From Pectobacterium parmentieri (GTDB taxonomy: Bacteria; Pseudomonadota; Gammaproteobacteria; Enterobacterales; Enterobacteriaceae), in the NCBI RefSeq assembly GCF_001742145.1, contig NZ_CP015749.1, forward strand, positions 992,001-1,056,000: a stretch of DNA of 64,000 nt, in the 5' to 3' direction. Numbering within the stretch: position 1 is the stretch's first letter; each line of letters starts with the position of its first letter. Shown piece after piece: positions 49,179 to 59,284 of this stretch. The notes beneath the pieces were generated by a model, which worked only from the letters and a program-made list of their open reading frames with translations, was not told the origin of the DNA and searched no databases. The translations under genes and the position numbers were made by a program.

Positions 49179-50213
49179 ATGAAAATTTCTACCCCTTCGT
49201 TTTTATTTTTACTATCTCTCTTCACCAGTCCCGCGATTTATGCAGACGTTGTATCACGTCAGGTTACTGATGATGTGGGTCACTCTGTTGTTCTTAAGGG
49301 ACCCGTATTGCGTATTGCTGATGCCTGGTACGCGCATCATTCTTTATTGATGGCGTTGGGGGTCGGTGACCGTATCGTGGCTACTGTTAATCATCCTGAA
49401 GATCGTCCGTGGATGTTTAAGGTACAACCGTCTTTGAATTCGGCGCTGCGCGCTAATGGCCTGACATTTAATAGTGAATCTTTGCTGTCAGCGGGTATCG
49501 ATGCCGTTTTTGTGTCACGAGGTAATAGTGATGCAGAAGTGTATCGACAAGCGAAACTGCCGGTTTTGGAAATGTTTTTTAACGATTATCCGTCTATGAA
49601 ACGCTCAATGCTGAATACTGCGCAAGCCATTGGTACGCCAGAAGCGCTACAGCGTGCGGAGCACTATAACCAGTATCTGGAAGAGACTGTCGCCGCCGTT
49701 TCGCAAAAGACGAACGCACTATCTGAAAAGCAGCGCCCTCGCGTTTTGCACATTGCTTCATTAGAGCCGCTCAAGATCGACGGGAATGGTACATTGGTCG
49801 ATACTTGGATCACATTAGCAGGCGGTAGGAATGCGGCTGCCAGCGTGAAAGGCAATTTGCATGAGGTATCGCCGGAAGAGGTGCTGGCGTGGCAACCTGA
49901 CATCATCATTATCGGCGGTAATGCCGGTGAAATCTCACAATCACCTTATGCTGACCTATTCAAGGGACTTGATGCAGTACGCCATCAGCGTGTTTGGAAA
50001 AATCCAGTTGGCGTTTTCCCGTGGGATCGGTACGGTGTTGAAACAGCCTTGCAATTGAAGTGGGCAGCATCGCGCCTCCACCCTGACTTATTTGCTGATA
50101 TCGATATGACCAATGTGACGCAGGACTTTTACTCGCGTTTTTTTAACTATGCCTTGAGTACGGAAGATGCAAAACGTATTTTGGCCGCATTGCCACCATC
50201 GGGTAATGAATGA
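49179..50213 (+). CDS. Iron/cobalamin-type ABC substrate-binding protein, orphan
   Basis: Periplasmic binding protein of the FecB/BtuF (TroA-like) class. The 344-residue product has a signal peptide (cleavage near AIYA), the N-lobe start VTDDVGHSVVLKGPVLRI, a long linking helix and the C-lobe motif EEVLAWQPDIIIIGGNA, then FPWDRYGVETALQLKWAA. No permease or ATPase gene is next to it. A Fur-like box lies just after it, so iron-related uptake (ferric siderophore or haem) is inferred. It separates fabF from pabC, which are adjacent in E. coli. Confidence 0.85.
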   Translation: MKISTPSFLFLLSLFTSPAIYADVVSRQVTDDVGHSVVLKGPVLRIADAWYAHHSLLMALGVGDRIVATVNHPEDRPWMFKVQPSLNSALRANGLTFNSESLLSAGIDAVFVSRGNSDAEVYRQAKLPVLEMFFNDYPSMKRSMLNTAQAIGTPEALQRAEHYNQYLEETVAAVSQKTNALSEKQRPRVLHIASLEPLKIDGNGTLVDTWITLAGGRNAAASVKGNLHEVSPEEVLAWQPDIIIIGGNAGEISQSPYADLFKGLDAVRHQRVWKNPVGVFPWDRYGVETALQLKWAASRLHPDLFADIDMTNVTQDFYSRFFNYALSTEDAKRILAALPPSGNE

Positions 50214-50275
50214 GTTTTTGCGCATTGCCAGCCGTGGCTTAGGCGTAATACGCTGAAATACCGAAGTGTTTTGGC

Positions 50276-50294
50276 GATGATGGTTATCATTAAT
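50276..50294. promoter_or_regulatory. Fur-like box
   Basis: GATGATGGTTATCATTAAT agrees with the 19-bp consensus GATAATGATTATCATTATC at 15 positions by eye. It sits 63 bp after the binding-protein stop and upstream of decayed coding sequence. Confidence 0.6.
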
Positions 50295-50698
50295 AAATAT
50301 ATCAATGGGATAGTAGCGTTGCATCGTTGCTATCCCTCCGCATAAATCTGACCACACAATGAGGGTAACGTCGGCGGATATTTTTCAGATCTACCGCCAC
50401 GATCTCTCACGCTATATTCAACGCCTTCTTTTCTGATGATCCCCGCATTTTCGCTTCGCCACCCGGCAGATCTACCGAAAAACGATGTCACACTGGCGGA
50501 TGCTACTTATGGCACACTCGTAGGCGTACCTCTGCACCTGCATTTATTTTTTATGATGGTGACTCATTGCTCTATCAGGCCGATCTGTAAACAATCAGTA
50601 TTACCCTTATTCTATTTTGAATAAAATCAGATACACCTGCTTGTGTGCGATGTTGCTTTACTGGCAAGCTGGCGGCGATGAATGAGACGGAGCCTATT
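50295..50698 (+). pseudogene. Possible decayed coding sequence between fabF and pabC
   Basis: Protein-like fragments in different frames without an intact gene. An ATG at 50359 reads MRVTSADIFQIYRHDLSRY and stops at about 50436; it recalls the start of an ECF sigma factor. A later frame reads LPKNDVTLADATYG, and another APAFIFYDGDSLLYQADL before a stop, recalling the end of an outer-membrane receptor. All assignments are tentative. Confidence 0.3.
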
Positions 50699-51496
50699 AT
50701 GTTATGGGTTAATGGTCAGTTACAGGAACAGCTCTTGGTACTCGATCGGGGAACGCAGTATGGTGACGGCTGCTTTACGACTGCCAGAGTATGCGATGGT
50801 GAGATTGTTTGGCTAGATCGACATATTGTGCGGCTGCAGCAGGCCACCGAGCGCTTGCTATTCCCGCTTGTTGACTGGGAAAGCCTGATCTCGGAAATGA
50901 AACAGGCTGCACTGGGCCGTGCAAACGGTGTAGTGAAAGTCATGCTAACGCGCGGCGTCGGCGGACGTGGTTACAGTACACAAGGCTGTGCGCAGCCAAG
51001 CCGAATCGTTATGCAGGTAGACTACCCTGTGCATTATACCGACTGGCGTGGACAGGGGATTAGCCTGAACTTAAGTCCTGTGGCATTAGCTAAAAATCCG
51101 CTACTGGCGGGCATAAAGCATCTGAATCGGCTCGAACAAGTGTTGATTCGTGCATATCTTGACCAGACCTCGGCCGATGAGGCTCTCGTGCTTGACACCT
51201 CCGGTGCGCTAGTGGAATGCTGTGCCGCTAATTTATTCTGGCGCAAAGGGCATAGAGTCTATACGCCGGATTTATCTCAGTCAGGTGTGGATGGCGTTGC
51301 CCGGCAGCATATCATCGCCTTGCTGGTGGGTTCTGACTTTGAGTTACAGATCGTCAGTGAACCGATTGGCGTATTGGCTGATGCGGATGAAGTGCTGATT
51401 TGTAACGCATTAATGCCTCTAGTCCCCGTGAATCAGGCGCACGTCTGGCGTTACCACTCCCGAGAGCTTTATCAATTCCTGAGTCCTAACTGCTAG
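50699..51496 (+). CDS. pabC: Aminodeoxychorismate lyase PabC
   Basis: PLP enzyme releasing 4-aminobenzoate and pyruvate in folate synthesis. The 265-residue product has DRGTQYGDGCFTTARV, the PLP Lys in AGIKHLNRLEQV, and DEALVLDTSGALVECCAANLFW. The ATG at 50699 (MLWVNGQ) is chosen by family alignment and has CGGAG 6 nt upstream. Upstream of mltG by 14 bp. Confidence 0.93.
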   Translation: MLWVNGQLQEQLLVLDRGTQYGDGCFTTARVCDGEIVWLDRHIVRLQQATERLLFPLVDWESLISEMKQAALGRANGVVKVMLTRGVGGRGYSTQGCAQPSRIVMQVDYPVHYTDWRGQGISLNLSPVALAKNPLLAGIKHLNRLEQVLIRAYLDQTSADEALVLDTSGALVECCAANLFWRKGHRVYTPDLSQSGVDGVARQHIIALLVGSDFELQIVSEPIGVLADADEVLICNALMPLVPVNQAHVWRYHSRELYQFLSPNC

Positions 51497-51510
51497 TAGA
51501 TGGTTGATTT

Positions 51511-52530
51511 ATGAAGAAAAAGAAAATTGGTTTGCTGATTATTGCTGCTGTTGTGCTGATGTTATTGGTAGCGTGGCAGAAAATGCAGCGTTTTGCTGGT
51601 TCTCCACTGGCTATCGAAAAAGAAACTATTTTCACGCTTCCTGCTGGTACGGGAAGAGAAGGGCTGGAAACGCTGCTTCTCGATCAGAACATTATTACCG
51701 ATGGTGCGTTTTTCCCTTGGTTGCTGCGTATCGAACCTGAATTGGCAAAATTCAAGGCGGGTACGTATCGCTTTACAACGGGAATGACGGTACGCGAAAT
51801 GTTGTCCTTACTGTCCAGCGGAAAGGAAGCACAGTTCACCATCCGTTTTGTCGAAGGTTCACGACTGAAAGAGTGGCTTGTCACGTTGCAGCAGGCACCT
51901 TATATCAAGCATGCACTGGCCGATAAAACTGAACAGGACATTGCCGCTCAGCTAGACATCAAAGATAAGACTAACCCGGAAGGTTGGTTTTATCCGGACA
52001 CCTATTCATACACGGCTGGTACAAGTGATAGCGCCCTGTTACAGCGTGCGCATCAGCGCATGAAAAAAACGGTGGATGAGGTATGGAAAGGACGTGAAGA
52101 GGGCTTACCGTACAAGACACCAGACGAGTTGCTGACGATGGCGTCAATCATTGAAAAAGAAACGGCAATCAATGAAGAACGCACGCAGGTCGCTTCCGTT
52201 TTTATTAATCGCTTACGGCTTGGTATGCGGTTGCAAACCGATCCTACGGTGATTTATGGCATGGGGGATGACTATAAAGGCGTGATAACCCGTAAAGCAT
52301 TAGATACGTCGACGCCTTACAATACATATGTCATCGCCGGCTTGCCGCCGACGCCGATCGCGATGCCGGGGAAAGCGTCATTAGATGCGGCTGCGCATCC
52401 AGCTAAAACGCCGTATCTGTATTTCGTGGCGGATGGAAAAGGCGGACACAGTTTTACCACTAACCTTGCAGACCATAATCGTGCTGTGAGGGTATACCGC
52501 TCAGCGTTAAAGGAACGGGATGAACAGTAA
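51511..52530 (+). CDS. mltG: Endolytic murein transglycosylase MltG
   Basis: Inner-membrane lytic transglycosylase that cuts nascent glycan strands and sets their length. The 339-residue product has one N-terminal membrane helix ([17 protein letters not shown]), a LysM-like region and the YceG catalytic domain, with the active Glu in [15 protein letters not shown] and [12 protein letters not shown]. The stop overlaps tmk by 11 bp. Confidence 0.95.
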   Translation: MKKKKIGLLIIAAVVLMLLVAWQKMQRFAGSPLAIEKETIFTLPAGTGREGLETLLLDQNIITDGAFFPWLLRIEPELAKFKAGTYRFTTGMTVREMLSLLSSGKEAQFTIRFVEGSRLKEWLVTLQQAPYIKHALADKTEQDIAAQLDIKDKTNPEGWFYPDTYSYTAGTSDSALLQRAHQRMKKTVDEVWKGREEGLPYKTPDELLTMASIIEKETAINEERTQVASVFINRLRLGMRLQTDPTVIYGMGDDYKGVITRKALDTSTPYNTYVIAGLPPTPIAMPGKASLDAAAHPAKTPYLYFVADGKGGHSFTTNLADHNRAVRVYRSALKERDEQ

Positions 52531-53179
52531 ATTTATCGTCATTGAAGGATTGGAAGGGGCAGGGAAGACCACTGCACGCAATATTGTTGTGGAAACGTTG
52601 CGGTCACATGGTGTGAAAGAAGTCATGTTCACACGAGAACCCGGCGGCACGCCGCTGGCTGAGAAGCTGAGAGAGCTCATCAAGCAAGGTATGGCCGATG
52701 AGAAGGTGACTGACAAAGCGGAAGTTTTGATGCTCTACGCGGCCAGAGTGCAACTGGTGGATAACGTCATTAAACCTGCACTGGCAGATGGGAAATGGGT
52801 TATCGGCGATCGTCACGATCTCTCTTCACAGGCTTACCAAGGCGGTGGACGTGGGATCGATCAGCAACTGCTGCGCTCGTTGCGTGACACTGTGCTGGGC
52901 GATTTTCGTCCCGATCTGACGCTCTATCTTGATTTACCACCAGCCATCGGCTTGCAGCGCGCGCGTCAGCGCGGCGAGCTGGACAGAATAGAGCAGGAGT
53001 CGCTGGCTTTCTTTGATCGTACCCGCTTCCGCTATCAGGAACTGGCGGCGGAGGATGACAGCATCCTGACGATCGATGCTGCACAATCTATTGATGCCGT
53101 CAGTGCGGATATTCAGGCTGCGTTACAGCAGTGGTTACAGCGACAAGGATTACGGCCTGTTGCGCAGGGGCCGCACTGA
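52520..53179 (+). CDS. tmk: Thymidylate kinase
   Basis: Phosphorylates dTMP to dTDP. The 219-residue product has the P-loop [12 protein letters not shown], the DR(E)PGGTP-type motif [31 protein letters not shown] and a LID segment [13 protein letters not shown]. It overlaps mltG at the start and holB by one base at the end (TGATG), indicating translational coupling. Confidence 0.96.
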   Translation: MNSKFIVIEGLEGAGKTTARNIVVETLRSHGVKEVMFTREPGGTPLAEKLRELIKQGMADEKVTDKAEVLMLYAARVQLVDNVIKPALADGKWVIGDRHDLSSQAYQGGGRGIDQQLLRSLRDTVLGDFRPDLTLYLDLPPAIGLQRARQRGELDRIEQESLAFFDRTRFRYQELAAEDDSILTIDAAQSIDAVSADIQAALQQWLQRQGLRPVAQGPH

Positions 53180-54189
53180 TGGATTGGTATCCGTGGCTGA
53201 ACGCATCCTATCGGCAGCTTATTGGTCAATATCAGACAGGCAGAGGCCACCATGCGGTGTTGCTGCACGCGTTGCCGGGCATGGGCGATGAATCGCTTAT
53301 TTATGCGCTGAGTCGCTGGCTGATCTGTCAGCGACCTGACGGCATGAAAAGCTGCGGTCAGTGCCACTCTTGTAATTTGATGACGGCGGGAACACACCCA
53401 GATTGGCATGTGCTGAGCCCGGAGAAGGGCAAGCATAGTCTGGGCGTCGATCCAGTGCGTGACGTCGTAGAAAAAGTGTACCAACACTCTCGACAGGGCG
53501 GAGCAAAAGTGATCTGGCTGGCTTCCGCTGAGCAACTGACCGAAGCAGCAGCGAACGCTCTGCTGAAAACGCTGGAAGAACCGCCAAAAAACACCTTCTT
53601 TTTATTGGGCTGTCGTGAGCCTGTTCGGTTGTTAGCAACCTTACGCAGTCGCTGCCTGTATCACTACCTGGATGTCCCGAATGAGACGCAGAGTGTGCTA
53701 TGGCTGAATGCGCGCCATCGTCATGATAGCAAAGCATTGCGTACCGCATTGAGATTGCAATCGGGCGCGCCGCTCGCTGCCGAAGCGTTATTGCAGCCAG
53801 AGCGCTGGAAACAGCGTAGCGGGCTGTGCCAGGCATTTTCTGCTGCGCTGACTTCACGGGATCTTTTTTCATTGATACCGCAACTGAATCATGACGATGC
53901 GGATGCTCGTATTCACTGGCTGGCCGCGCTACTGCTGGATGCCATGAAATGGCAACAGAGTGCTAGTGAGCATTTGGTGAATCAGGATCAGCTCGAACTG
54001 GTTGAGCATCTGGCACGTGAACCGTCTGCGCATTTACAGTATGAGCTTCAACAGTGGCTGGCTTGCCGACAAAAATTGCTGACCGTCACAGGCGTGAATC
54101 GTGAGCTATTGCTGACGGAACGCCTGCTTGATAGCGAACGCACGTTTACCTCGTCGCTTAAGCGTGATAGCCATCCTTTTTCTGTTTAA
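53179..54189 (+). CDS. holB: DNA polymerase III subunit delta prime
   Basis: Clamp-loader subunit of the replicase. The 336-residue product has the zinc module CGQCHSCNLMTAGTHPDW and the clamp-loader SRC motif region LLATLRSRCLYHYL. As in the family, the nucleotide loop is not a working Walker A (HALPGMGDES). The ATG at 53179 overlaps the tmk stop by one base. Confidence 0.95.
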   Translation: MDWYPWLNASYRQLIGQYQTGRGHHAVLLHALPGMGDESLIYALSRWLICQRPDGMKSCGQCHSCNLMTAGTHPDWHVLSPEKGKHSLGVDPVRDVVEKVYQHSRQGGAKVIWLASAEQLTEAAANALLKTLEEPPKNTFFLLGCREPVRLLATLRSRCLYHYLDVPNETQSVLWLNARHRHDSKALRTALRLQSGAPLAAEALLQPERWKQRSGLCQAFSAALTSRDLFSLIPQLNHDDADARIHWLAALLLDAMKWQQSASEHLVNQDQLELVEHLAREPSAHLQYELQQWLACRQKLLTVTGVNRELLLTERLLDSERTFTSSLKRDSHPFSV

Positions 54190-54212
54190 TTACTTACTAT
54201 CGAGTAAATATT

Positions 54213-55007
54213 ATGTTGTTAGTGGATTCCCACTGTCATCTTGACGGTCTGGATTATCAGTCATTGCATAAAGACGTCTCTGACGTGCTGGATAAAGCGA
54301 AGCGCCGTGATGTCGGTTTCCTTTTGGCGGTGGCGACAACGCTGCCCGGCTATCGTGCGATGGTAGAATTAATCGGCGAGCGCGATAACGTAGCCTTTTC
54401 CTGCGGTGTTCATCCGCTCAATCAGGAAGCCCCCTATGATTATGCCGAACTGCGTGAATTAGCCAGCGCTAGTCGTGTGGTGGCGATGGGCGAAACGGGG
54501 CTCGACTACTTCTATCAGCAGGAGACGAAAACCCAGCAACAGGAATCGTTTCGCGAACATATTCGTATTGGCAATGACCTGAACAAGCCAGTCATCGTGC
54601 ATACGCGTTCTGCCCGTGAAGATACGCTGGCAATTCTGCGTGACGAGCATGCGGAGAAATGCAGCGGCGTTCTGCACTGTTTTACGGAAGATTTGATTAC
54701 GGCAAAAGCCTTGTTGGATATGGGATTCTACATCTCGTTTTCTGGCATCGTGACATTTCGTAATGCCGAGGAATTGCGTGACGTAGCACGTTATGTACCG
54801 CTGGATCGGATGCTGATTGAGACGGATTCTCCCTGGCTAGCGCCTGTCCCATTCCGAGGCCAGGAAAATCAGCCTGCGTATGTGCGTGATGTCGCGGAAT
54901 ACCTTGCCGTAGTGAAAGGCACATCGCTGGAAACTCTCGCCGCTGCCACGACAGAAAACTTCTCCCGCCTGTTTCACATCGATCCGGCTCGGTTGACCGC
55001 TGCGTAA
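54213..55007 (+). CDS. ycfH: TatD-family metal-dependent hydrolase YcfH
   Basis: TatD-type deoxyribonuclease-like enzyme. The 264-residue TIM barrel has the metal ligands: VDSHCHLDG (His-x-His), AMGETGLDYFY (Glu), KPVIVHTRSA (His), LHCFTEDL (His) and IETDSPWLAP (Asp). Twenty-three bp after holB, as in E. coli. Confidence 0.94.
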   Translation: MLLVDSHCHLDGLDYQSLHKDVSDVLDKAKRRDVGFLLAVATTLPGYRAMVELIGERDNVAFSCGVHPLNQEAPYDYAELRELASASRVVAMGETGLDYFYQQETKTQQQESFREHIRIGNDLNKPVIVHTRSAREDTLAILRDEHAEKCSGVLHCFTEDLITAKALLDMGFYISFSGIVTFRNAEELRDVARYVPLDRMLIETDSPWLAPVPFRGQENQPAYVRDVAEYLAVVKGTSLETLAAATTENFSRLFHIDPARLTAA

Positions 55008-55166
55008 TAGTGGCTGAGAATAGTCGAGTTTTTTTTACCCGTGTAATTAATAGCGCTTCATAATCCCCTTGATCAGGCTTTTCTTCTTCAGGGGGGCATC
55101 TTTTTTAGCGATATATCACAAAAAAGTGCGATATCTGTTCGTTCTCAGCCTGTTTGCTTGTGGAAA

Positions 55167-55182
55167 CGTGATAGCAATCAAA
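55167..55182. promoter_or_regulatory. Probable CRP site of ptsG
   Basis: CGTGA-TAGCAA-TCAAA matches the CRP consensus TGTGA-N6-TCACA at 8 of 10 core positions. It sits about 145 bp before the ptsG start, close to where E. coli ptsG has CRP sites. Confidence 0.55.
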
Positions 55183-55195
55183 CATTGTGAACGCT

Positions 55196-55223
55196 ATTTA
55201 TTTTACTCTGCGTAAAAATTAAA
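55196..55223. promoter_or_regulatory. Probable Mlc operator of ptsG
   Basis: TATTTTACTCTGCGTAAAAA with A/T-rich flanks fits the Mlc-type palindrome and is close to the operator remembered from E. coli ptsG. It implies glucose induction through Mlc release. Confidence 0.7.
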
Positions 55224-55302
55224 GGGGGCTAAGACACCCCAACTCGCAAGGGCCATCCTCCCCGCCTTTGCTTATAGATGAAGTATCAGAAGTAAAAGCA
55301 CT

Positions 55303-55325
55303 ATTACTCAGGAGCACACTCAATT
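55303..55325 (+). promoter_or_regulatory. Conserved SgrS-pairing region at the ptsG ribosome site
   Basis: ACTCAGGAGCACACTCAATT, spanning the ribosome site just before the ptsG ATG, is nearly the same as the E. coli segment that the sRNA SgrS pairs with. It suggests sugar-phosphate-stress control is kept; sgrS itself is not in the window. Confidence 0.65.
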
Positions 55326-56759
55326 ATGTTCAAGAATGCATTCGCAAACCTGCAAAAAGTAGGTAAGTCGCTAATGCTGCCCGTATCCGTACTCCCTATC
55401 GCAGGTATTCTGCTGGGTGTCGGTTCGGCCAATTTTAGCTGGTTGCCTACAATTGTCTCCAGCGTCATGGCACAGGCCGGTGATTCGGTATTTGCTAACA
55501 TGCCGCTGATTTTTGCTATTGGTGTTGCCCTGGGCTTCACCAATAACGACGGTGTTTCCGCACTGGCGGCGGTGGTGGCTTATGGCATCATGGTGAAAAC
55601 CATGGCTGCGATTGCGCCGCTGGTTCTTAATCTACCGGCTGCCGAGATTACCGCGAAGCATCTGGCGGATACCGGTGTTCTGGGCGGGATCATTGCCGGT
55701 GCGATTGCCGCGTATATGTTTAATCGCTTCTACCGCATTCAACTGCCTGAGTATCTGGGCTTCTTTGCTGGTAAACGCTTTGTGCCGATTATTTCCGGCC
55801 TGACAGCGATCATTACCGGTGCGGTGCTGTCTTTCATTTGGCCACCAGTCGGTAGCGCGATCCAAACGTTTTCACATTGGGCAGCGAATGAGAACCCGAT
55901 GTTGGCATTTGGTATCTACGGGGTCGTTGAACGTTCTCTGGTGCCATTTGGTTTGCACCATATCTGGAACGTACCTTTCCAAATGCAAGTGGGTGAGTTC
56001 ACTAATGCTGCGGGTCAGGTTTTCCACGGTGATATCCCACGTTACATCGCCGGTGACCCGACTGCGGGTAAATTGTCTGGTGGCTTCCTGTTTAAAATGT
56101 ACGGTCTGCCAGCGGCGGCCATTGCTATCTGGCATTCTGCTAAACCAGAAAACCGCGCGAAAGTGGGCGGTATCATGGTCTCTGCGGCGCTGACCTCGTT
56201 CCTGACGGGTATCACTGAGCCGATTGAGTTCTCATTCATGTTTGTTGCGCCGATCCTGTACGTAATCCATGCGATTCTGGCGGGTCTGGCGTTCCCAATC
56301 TGTATCTTGTTGGGTATGCGTGATGGTACCAGCTTCTCTCATGGTCTGATCGACTTCGTGGTACTGAGTGGCAACGGTAGCAACCTGTGGCTGTTCCCGA
56401 TTGTAGGTCTGTGCTATGCGCTGATTTACTACACCATCTTCCGCGTTCTGATTGCCAAACTGAACCTGAAAACGCCAGGTCGTGAAGACAGTTCATCTGA
56501 GCAAACGTCACAGGACAGCACCGAAATGGCGGCTGCTCTGGTTAGCGCGTTTGGTGGTAAAGAAAACATCACTAACCTGGATGCATGCATCACCCGTCTG
56601 CGCGTTAGCGTAGGCGATGTGGCTAAAGTTGATCAGGCTGGCCTGAAAAAACTGGGCGCAGCAGGTGTGGTTGTGGCCGGTTCCGGCGTTCAGGCAATTT
56701 TCGGTACGAAATCAGATAACCTGAAAACCGATATGGACGACTACATCCGTAACCACTGA
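55326..56759 (+). CDS. ptsG: Glucose-specific PTS transporter EIICB
   Basis: Glucose phosphotransferase permease. The 477-residue product has the membrane EIIC domain ([44 protein letters not shown]), a linker with Ser/Gln-rich residues, and the EIIB domain with the phosphorylated Cys in [12 protein letters not shown]. It ends DDYIRNH. Single gene with its own promoter and terminator. Confidence 0.97.
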   Translation: MFKNAFANLQKVGKSLMLPVSVLPIAGILLGVGSANFSWLPTIVSSVMAQAGDSVFANMPLIFAIGVALGFTNNDGVSALAAVVAYGIMVKTMAAIAPLVLNLPAAEITAKHLADTGVLGGIIAGAIAAYMFNRFYRIQLPEYLGFFAGKRFVPIISGLTAIITGAVLSFIWPPVGSAIQTFSHWAANENPMLAFGIYGVVERSLVPFGLHHIWNVPFQMQVGEFTNAAGQVFHGDIPRYIAGDPTAGKLSGGFLFKMYGLPAAAIAIWHSAKPENRAKVGGIMVSAALTSFLTGITEPIEFSFMFVAPILYVIHAILAGLAFPICILLGMRDGTSFSHGLIDFVVLSGNGSNLWLFPIVGLCYALIYYTIFRVLIAKLNLKTPGREDSSSEQTSQDSTEMAAALVSAFGGKENITNLDACITRLRVSVGDVAKVDQAGLKKLGAAGVVVAGSGVQAIFGTKSDNLKTDMDDYIRNH

Positions 56760-56780
56760 TGCGTTGTTGGGGAGTTGTAG

Positions 56781-56805
56781 AAAGGGGCGAAAGCCCCTTT
56801 TTTTA
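56781..56805 (+). terminator. ptsG terminator
   Basis: AAAGGGGC GAAA GCCCCTTT stem with a stable GAAA tetraloop, followed by TTTT. Confidence 0.93.
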
Positions 56806-56982
56806 TGGTCGCCGCGAACGCGCGGTTTTCGCTATAAGGCTGACGTGTTTCTTATTTTCCTGAGAGTCGTATTTTGACCATCTGCGCCGGAAATAGATAA
56901 AGAAGGTTGAAAGAAATAGAATATGTCACTCATACTGCCTACATGACGTCGTTAAACGCCAGCTTTAACAAGGAAATCAATC

Positions 56983-57333
56983 ATGGCTGAAGAAACCATT
57001 TTTAGTAAAATCATTCGCCGGGAAATTCCTGCCGATATCGTGTATCAGGATGAACTGGTTACCGCCTTCCGTGATATCGCACCTCGCACGCCAACGCATA
57101 TTCTGATTATCCCGAATGTATTAATTCCAACCGTTAACGACACGGCGCCGCAGCATGAAGCGGCACTGGGACGCATGATAACGGTAGCGGGTAAGATTGC
57201 GCAGCAGGAAGGGATTGCAGAGGACGGCTATCGCCTGATTATTAACTGCAACCGACACGGCGGGCAGGAGGTTTATCACATTCACATGCATTTGGTTGGC
57301 GGTCGTGCGTTGGGGCCTTTGCTGGCGGATTAA
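56983..57333 (+). CDS. hinT: Purine nucleoside phosphoramidase HinT
   Basis: HIT-family hydrolase of nucleoside phosphoramidates. The 116-residue product has [19 protein letters not shown] and the histidine triad HIHMHLVGG near the C-terminus. First gene of the hinT-ycfL-lpoB-thiK-nagZ-ycfP series. Confidence 0.96.
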   Translation: MAEETIFSKIIRREIPADIVYQDELVTAFRDIAPRTPTHILIIPNVLIPTVNDTAPQHEAALGRMITVAGKIAQQEGIAEDGYRLIINCNRHGGQEVYHIHMHLVGGRALGPLLAD

Positions 57334-57373
57334 GTTAGACAATCAGGTGAGAAAATCCTCATGCGAGAAAATC

Positions 57374-57754
57374 ATGCGTAATCCGATGTTTTTTCTGTCC
57401 GCATGCCTGATGGTAGGGCTGTTGGCGGGCTGTAGTGCGCCAAAGGTGCTGACCATCAATGAGCGGCAAACGCTGGTATTGGATGCACCCGTGCTATCGG
57501 CCGGTATTACGGCGGGTAATCCATCGCTGGATTCAGAAAATGGTCGGTTGCGTGCGTCTTCTGTCGTTAGCAACGACGCCTCAAACGCGGTAACCGTGCA
57601 TTATCGTTTCTATTGGTATGATGAGAACGGGCTGGATGTACTGCCTTTTGAAGAGGTGCAGTCCCTTGAAATCCCGCCACAGACGGAAATGACGGTTTTT
57701 TCAACGCGCAGTAGTCCCAATGCGCGTCAGGTTCGTCTTCATCTGTTTTTGTAA
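57374..57754 (+). CDS. ycfL: YcfL family lipoprotein
   Basis: Putative lipoprotein with unknown role. The 126-residue product has a lipobox (LLAGCSA) after a hydrophobic signal, then a beta-rich domain (VTVHYRFYWYDENGLDV). The ATG at 57374 is chosen since it begins the signal peptide; the ribosome site is weak. Upstream of lpoB by 21 bp. Confidence 0.88.
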   Translation: MRNPMFFLSACLMVGLLAGCSAPKVLTINERQTLVLDAPVLSAGITAGNPSLDSENGRLRASSVVSNDASNAVTVHYRFYWYDENGLDVLPFEEVQSLEIPPQTEMTVFSTRSSPNARQVRLHLFL

Positions 57755-57775
57755 TGGTGTGCTGAGAGATAAAAT

Positions 57776-58357
57776 ATGAAAAAGTATCTAGGGGTGATAC
57801 TGGCGGCATTGGTACTGACTGGGTGCCCGAGTCGTCCGCCAGAGCCCACCGAACCGCCTGCGACTATTGAACCGGTTGAGCCGCAAGTGCCGAGTACGAC
57901 AACGCCGCCACCGGGGGAATCTGTACCACAACCGCCTAAAATCCAGACGTTGAACTGGGAAGCCAGCATTAACCCGCTGGTGGCGCAGATGTTGAAAGCC
58001 GATGGCGTCACGCCGGGTAGCATACTGTTGGTGGATAGTGTGAAAAACAGCACCAATGGCTCGCTGCCGATAGCGAAAGCAACAGGAGCGTTGTATAGCG
58101 CATTATCCTCCGGCAAGGCATTTACGCTGGTACCGCGTGAGCAGCTAGCCGCCGCGAAGCAAACGCTGGGCCTGTCGGTTGATGACAGCTTAGGTTCGCG
58201 CAGCAAGGCGATTGGTCTGGCGCGTTATGTCAGCGCACAGTATGTGCTGTACAGCGATGTCAGTGGTGATGTGAAATCGCCGCAGCTCGACATGCAGTTG
58301 ATGCTGGTGCAGACCGGTGAAATTGTGTGGTCAGGCAATGGCGCTGTCCAGAATTAA
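57776..58357 (+). CDS. lpoB: Penicillin-binding protein activator LpoB
   Basis: Outer-membrane lipoprotein that activates PBP1b. The 193-residue product has a lipobox (LVLTGCPS), a proline-rich spacer crossing the periplasm (PPEPTEPPATIEPVEPQV), and a folded C-terminal domain (GSILLVDSVKNSTNGSLP; ARYVSAQYVLYSDVSGDV). The stop overlaps thiK by 20 bp. Confidence 0.94.
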   Translation: MKKYLGVILAALVLTGCPSRPPEPTEPPATIEPVEPQVPSTTTPPPGESVPQPPKIQTLNWEASINPLVAQMLKADGVTPGSILLVDSVKNSTNGSLPIAKATGALYSALSSGKAFTLVPREQLAAAKQTLGLSVDDSLGSRSKAIGLARYVSAQYVLYSDVSGDVKSPQLDMQLMLVQTGEIVWSGNGAVQN

Positions 58358-59231
58358 GCAGGCGGGCATCCAGCAACAGTTGACGGCGGCGATCCAGAAA
58401 CATTTCCCGGCAGTGGCGATGGACGATATTCGCTTTGAACTGGTGGGCGGGCTGAGTAGTAAAAGTTGGCGTATCCGTGGGCCTGGCATCGAGTGGCTTG
58501 CACGCCGACAGTCGGCAACTGAGCGGAAAATGGGCGTCGATCGCCAGCGAGAGTTCGCCCTGCTGCGGCAGATGTCAGCGATAGGGCTTGCGCCACGGCC
58601 ACTGCTATGGCGCGATGACTGGTTGATTGTCGAATGGGTGCCGGGGCGCGTTGCTACACCTGATGAGTTCCTGATGATGCTGGTTAATGGCGAAGTGGCG
58701 GGTATGTTGTCGCAGCTTCATCGCCTGCCATGCTGTGGTTATTTTATCGATCTCAAGACGTTGTTTGCTCAACACTGGCAGTTGATGGATCCACGCCGTC
58801 GTTCGCCCGCGTTGTTGCGTGCTCACCATTATTTTCAACGTACCGCGTTACCCACGCCTTTGGCGTTGGCTCCCCTCCATCTGGATGTGCATGCGGAAAA
58901 TCTGTTGATTACGCAGCAAGGCACCATGCTCATTGACTGGGAATACGCCTCAGATGGCGACATTGCCTTTGAGCTGGCATTCATTGTGCGAGCCAGTCAG
59001 ATGGAAAGCGTAGCGCAAACGCATTTTCTACAGAGCTATCAGCAGCATCGGCGAGAGTTTTCCGTGAGCCGCCTTCAGCAACAGATGATACGGTGGTTTC
59101 CCTGGGTCGATTATCTGGTATTGATGTGGTTTGAAATTCGCTGGCAGCAAACGAAGAATCCCGAATTTTTAGCGGCAATCCCCGCACTCTATCAGCGCCT
59201 ACAACTGGGCCATCGGCTACAGACAAGCTGA
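58338..59231 (+). CDS. thiK: Thiamine kinase ThiK
   Basis: Salvage kinase converting thiamine to thiamine phosphate. The 297-residue APH-like protein has [13 protein letters not shown] near the N-terminus, the catalytic loop [12 protein letters not shown] and the metal motif [11 protein letters not shown]. The ATG at 58338 overlaps lpoB by 20 bp, a sign of coupling; a GTG at 58317 is possible. Confidence 0.9.
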   Translation: MALSRIKQAGIQQQLTAAIQKHFPAVAMDDIRFELVGGLSSKSWRIRGPGIEWLARRQSATERKMGVDRQREFALLRQMSAIGLAPRPLLWRDDWLIVEWVPGRVATPDEFLMMLVNGEVAGMLSQLHRLPCCGYFIDLKTLFAQHWQLMDPRRRSPALLRAHHYFQRTALPTPLALAPLHLDVHAENLLITQQGTMLIDWEYASDGDIAFELAFIVRASQMESVAQTHFLQSYQQHRREFSVSRLQQQMIRWFPWVDYLVLMWFEIRWQQTKNPEFLAAIPALYQRLQLGHRLQTS

Positions 59232-59284
59232 AGGCATGTTGTGACCGTTTTACTCAGCAGTACACTCTAAAGAATGAGGTTTTT

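Noticed and set aside
50436..50624. 62-codon frame as an intact gene
   Set aside because: Lacks a ribosome site and family; treated as part of decayed sequence between fabF and pabC.
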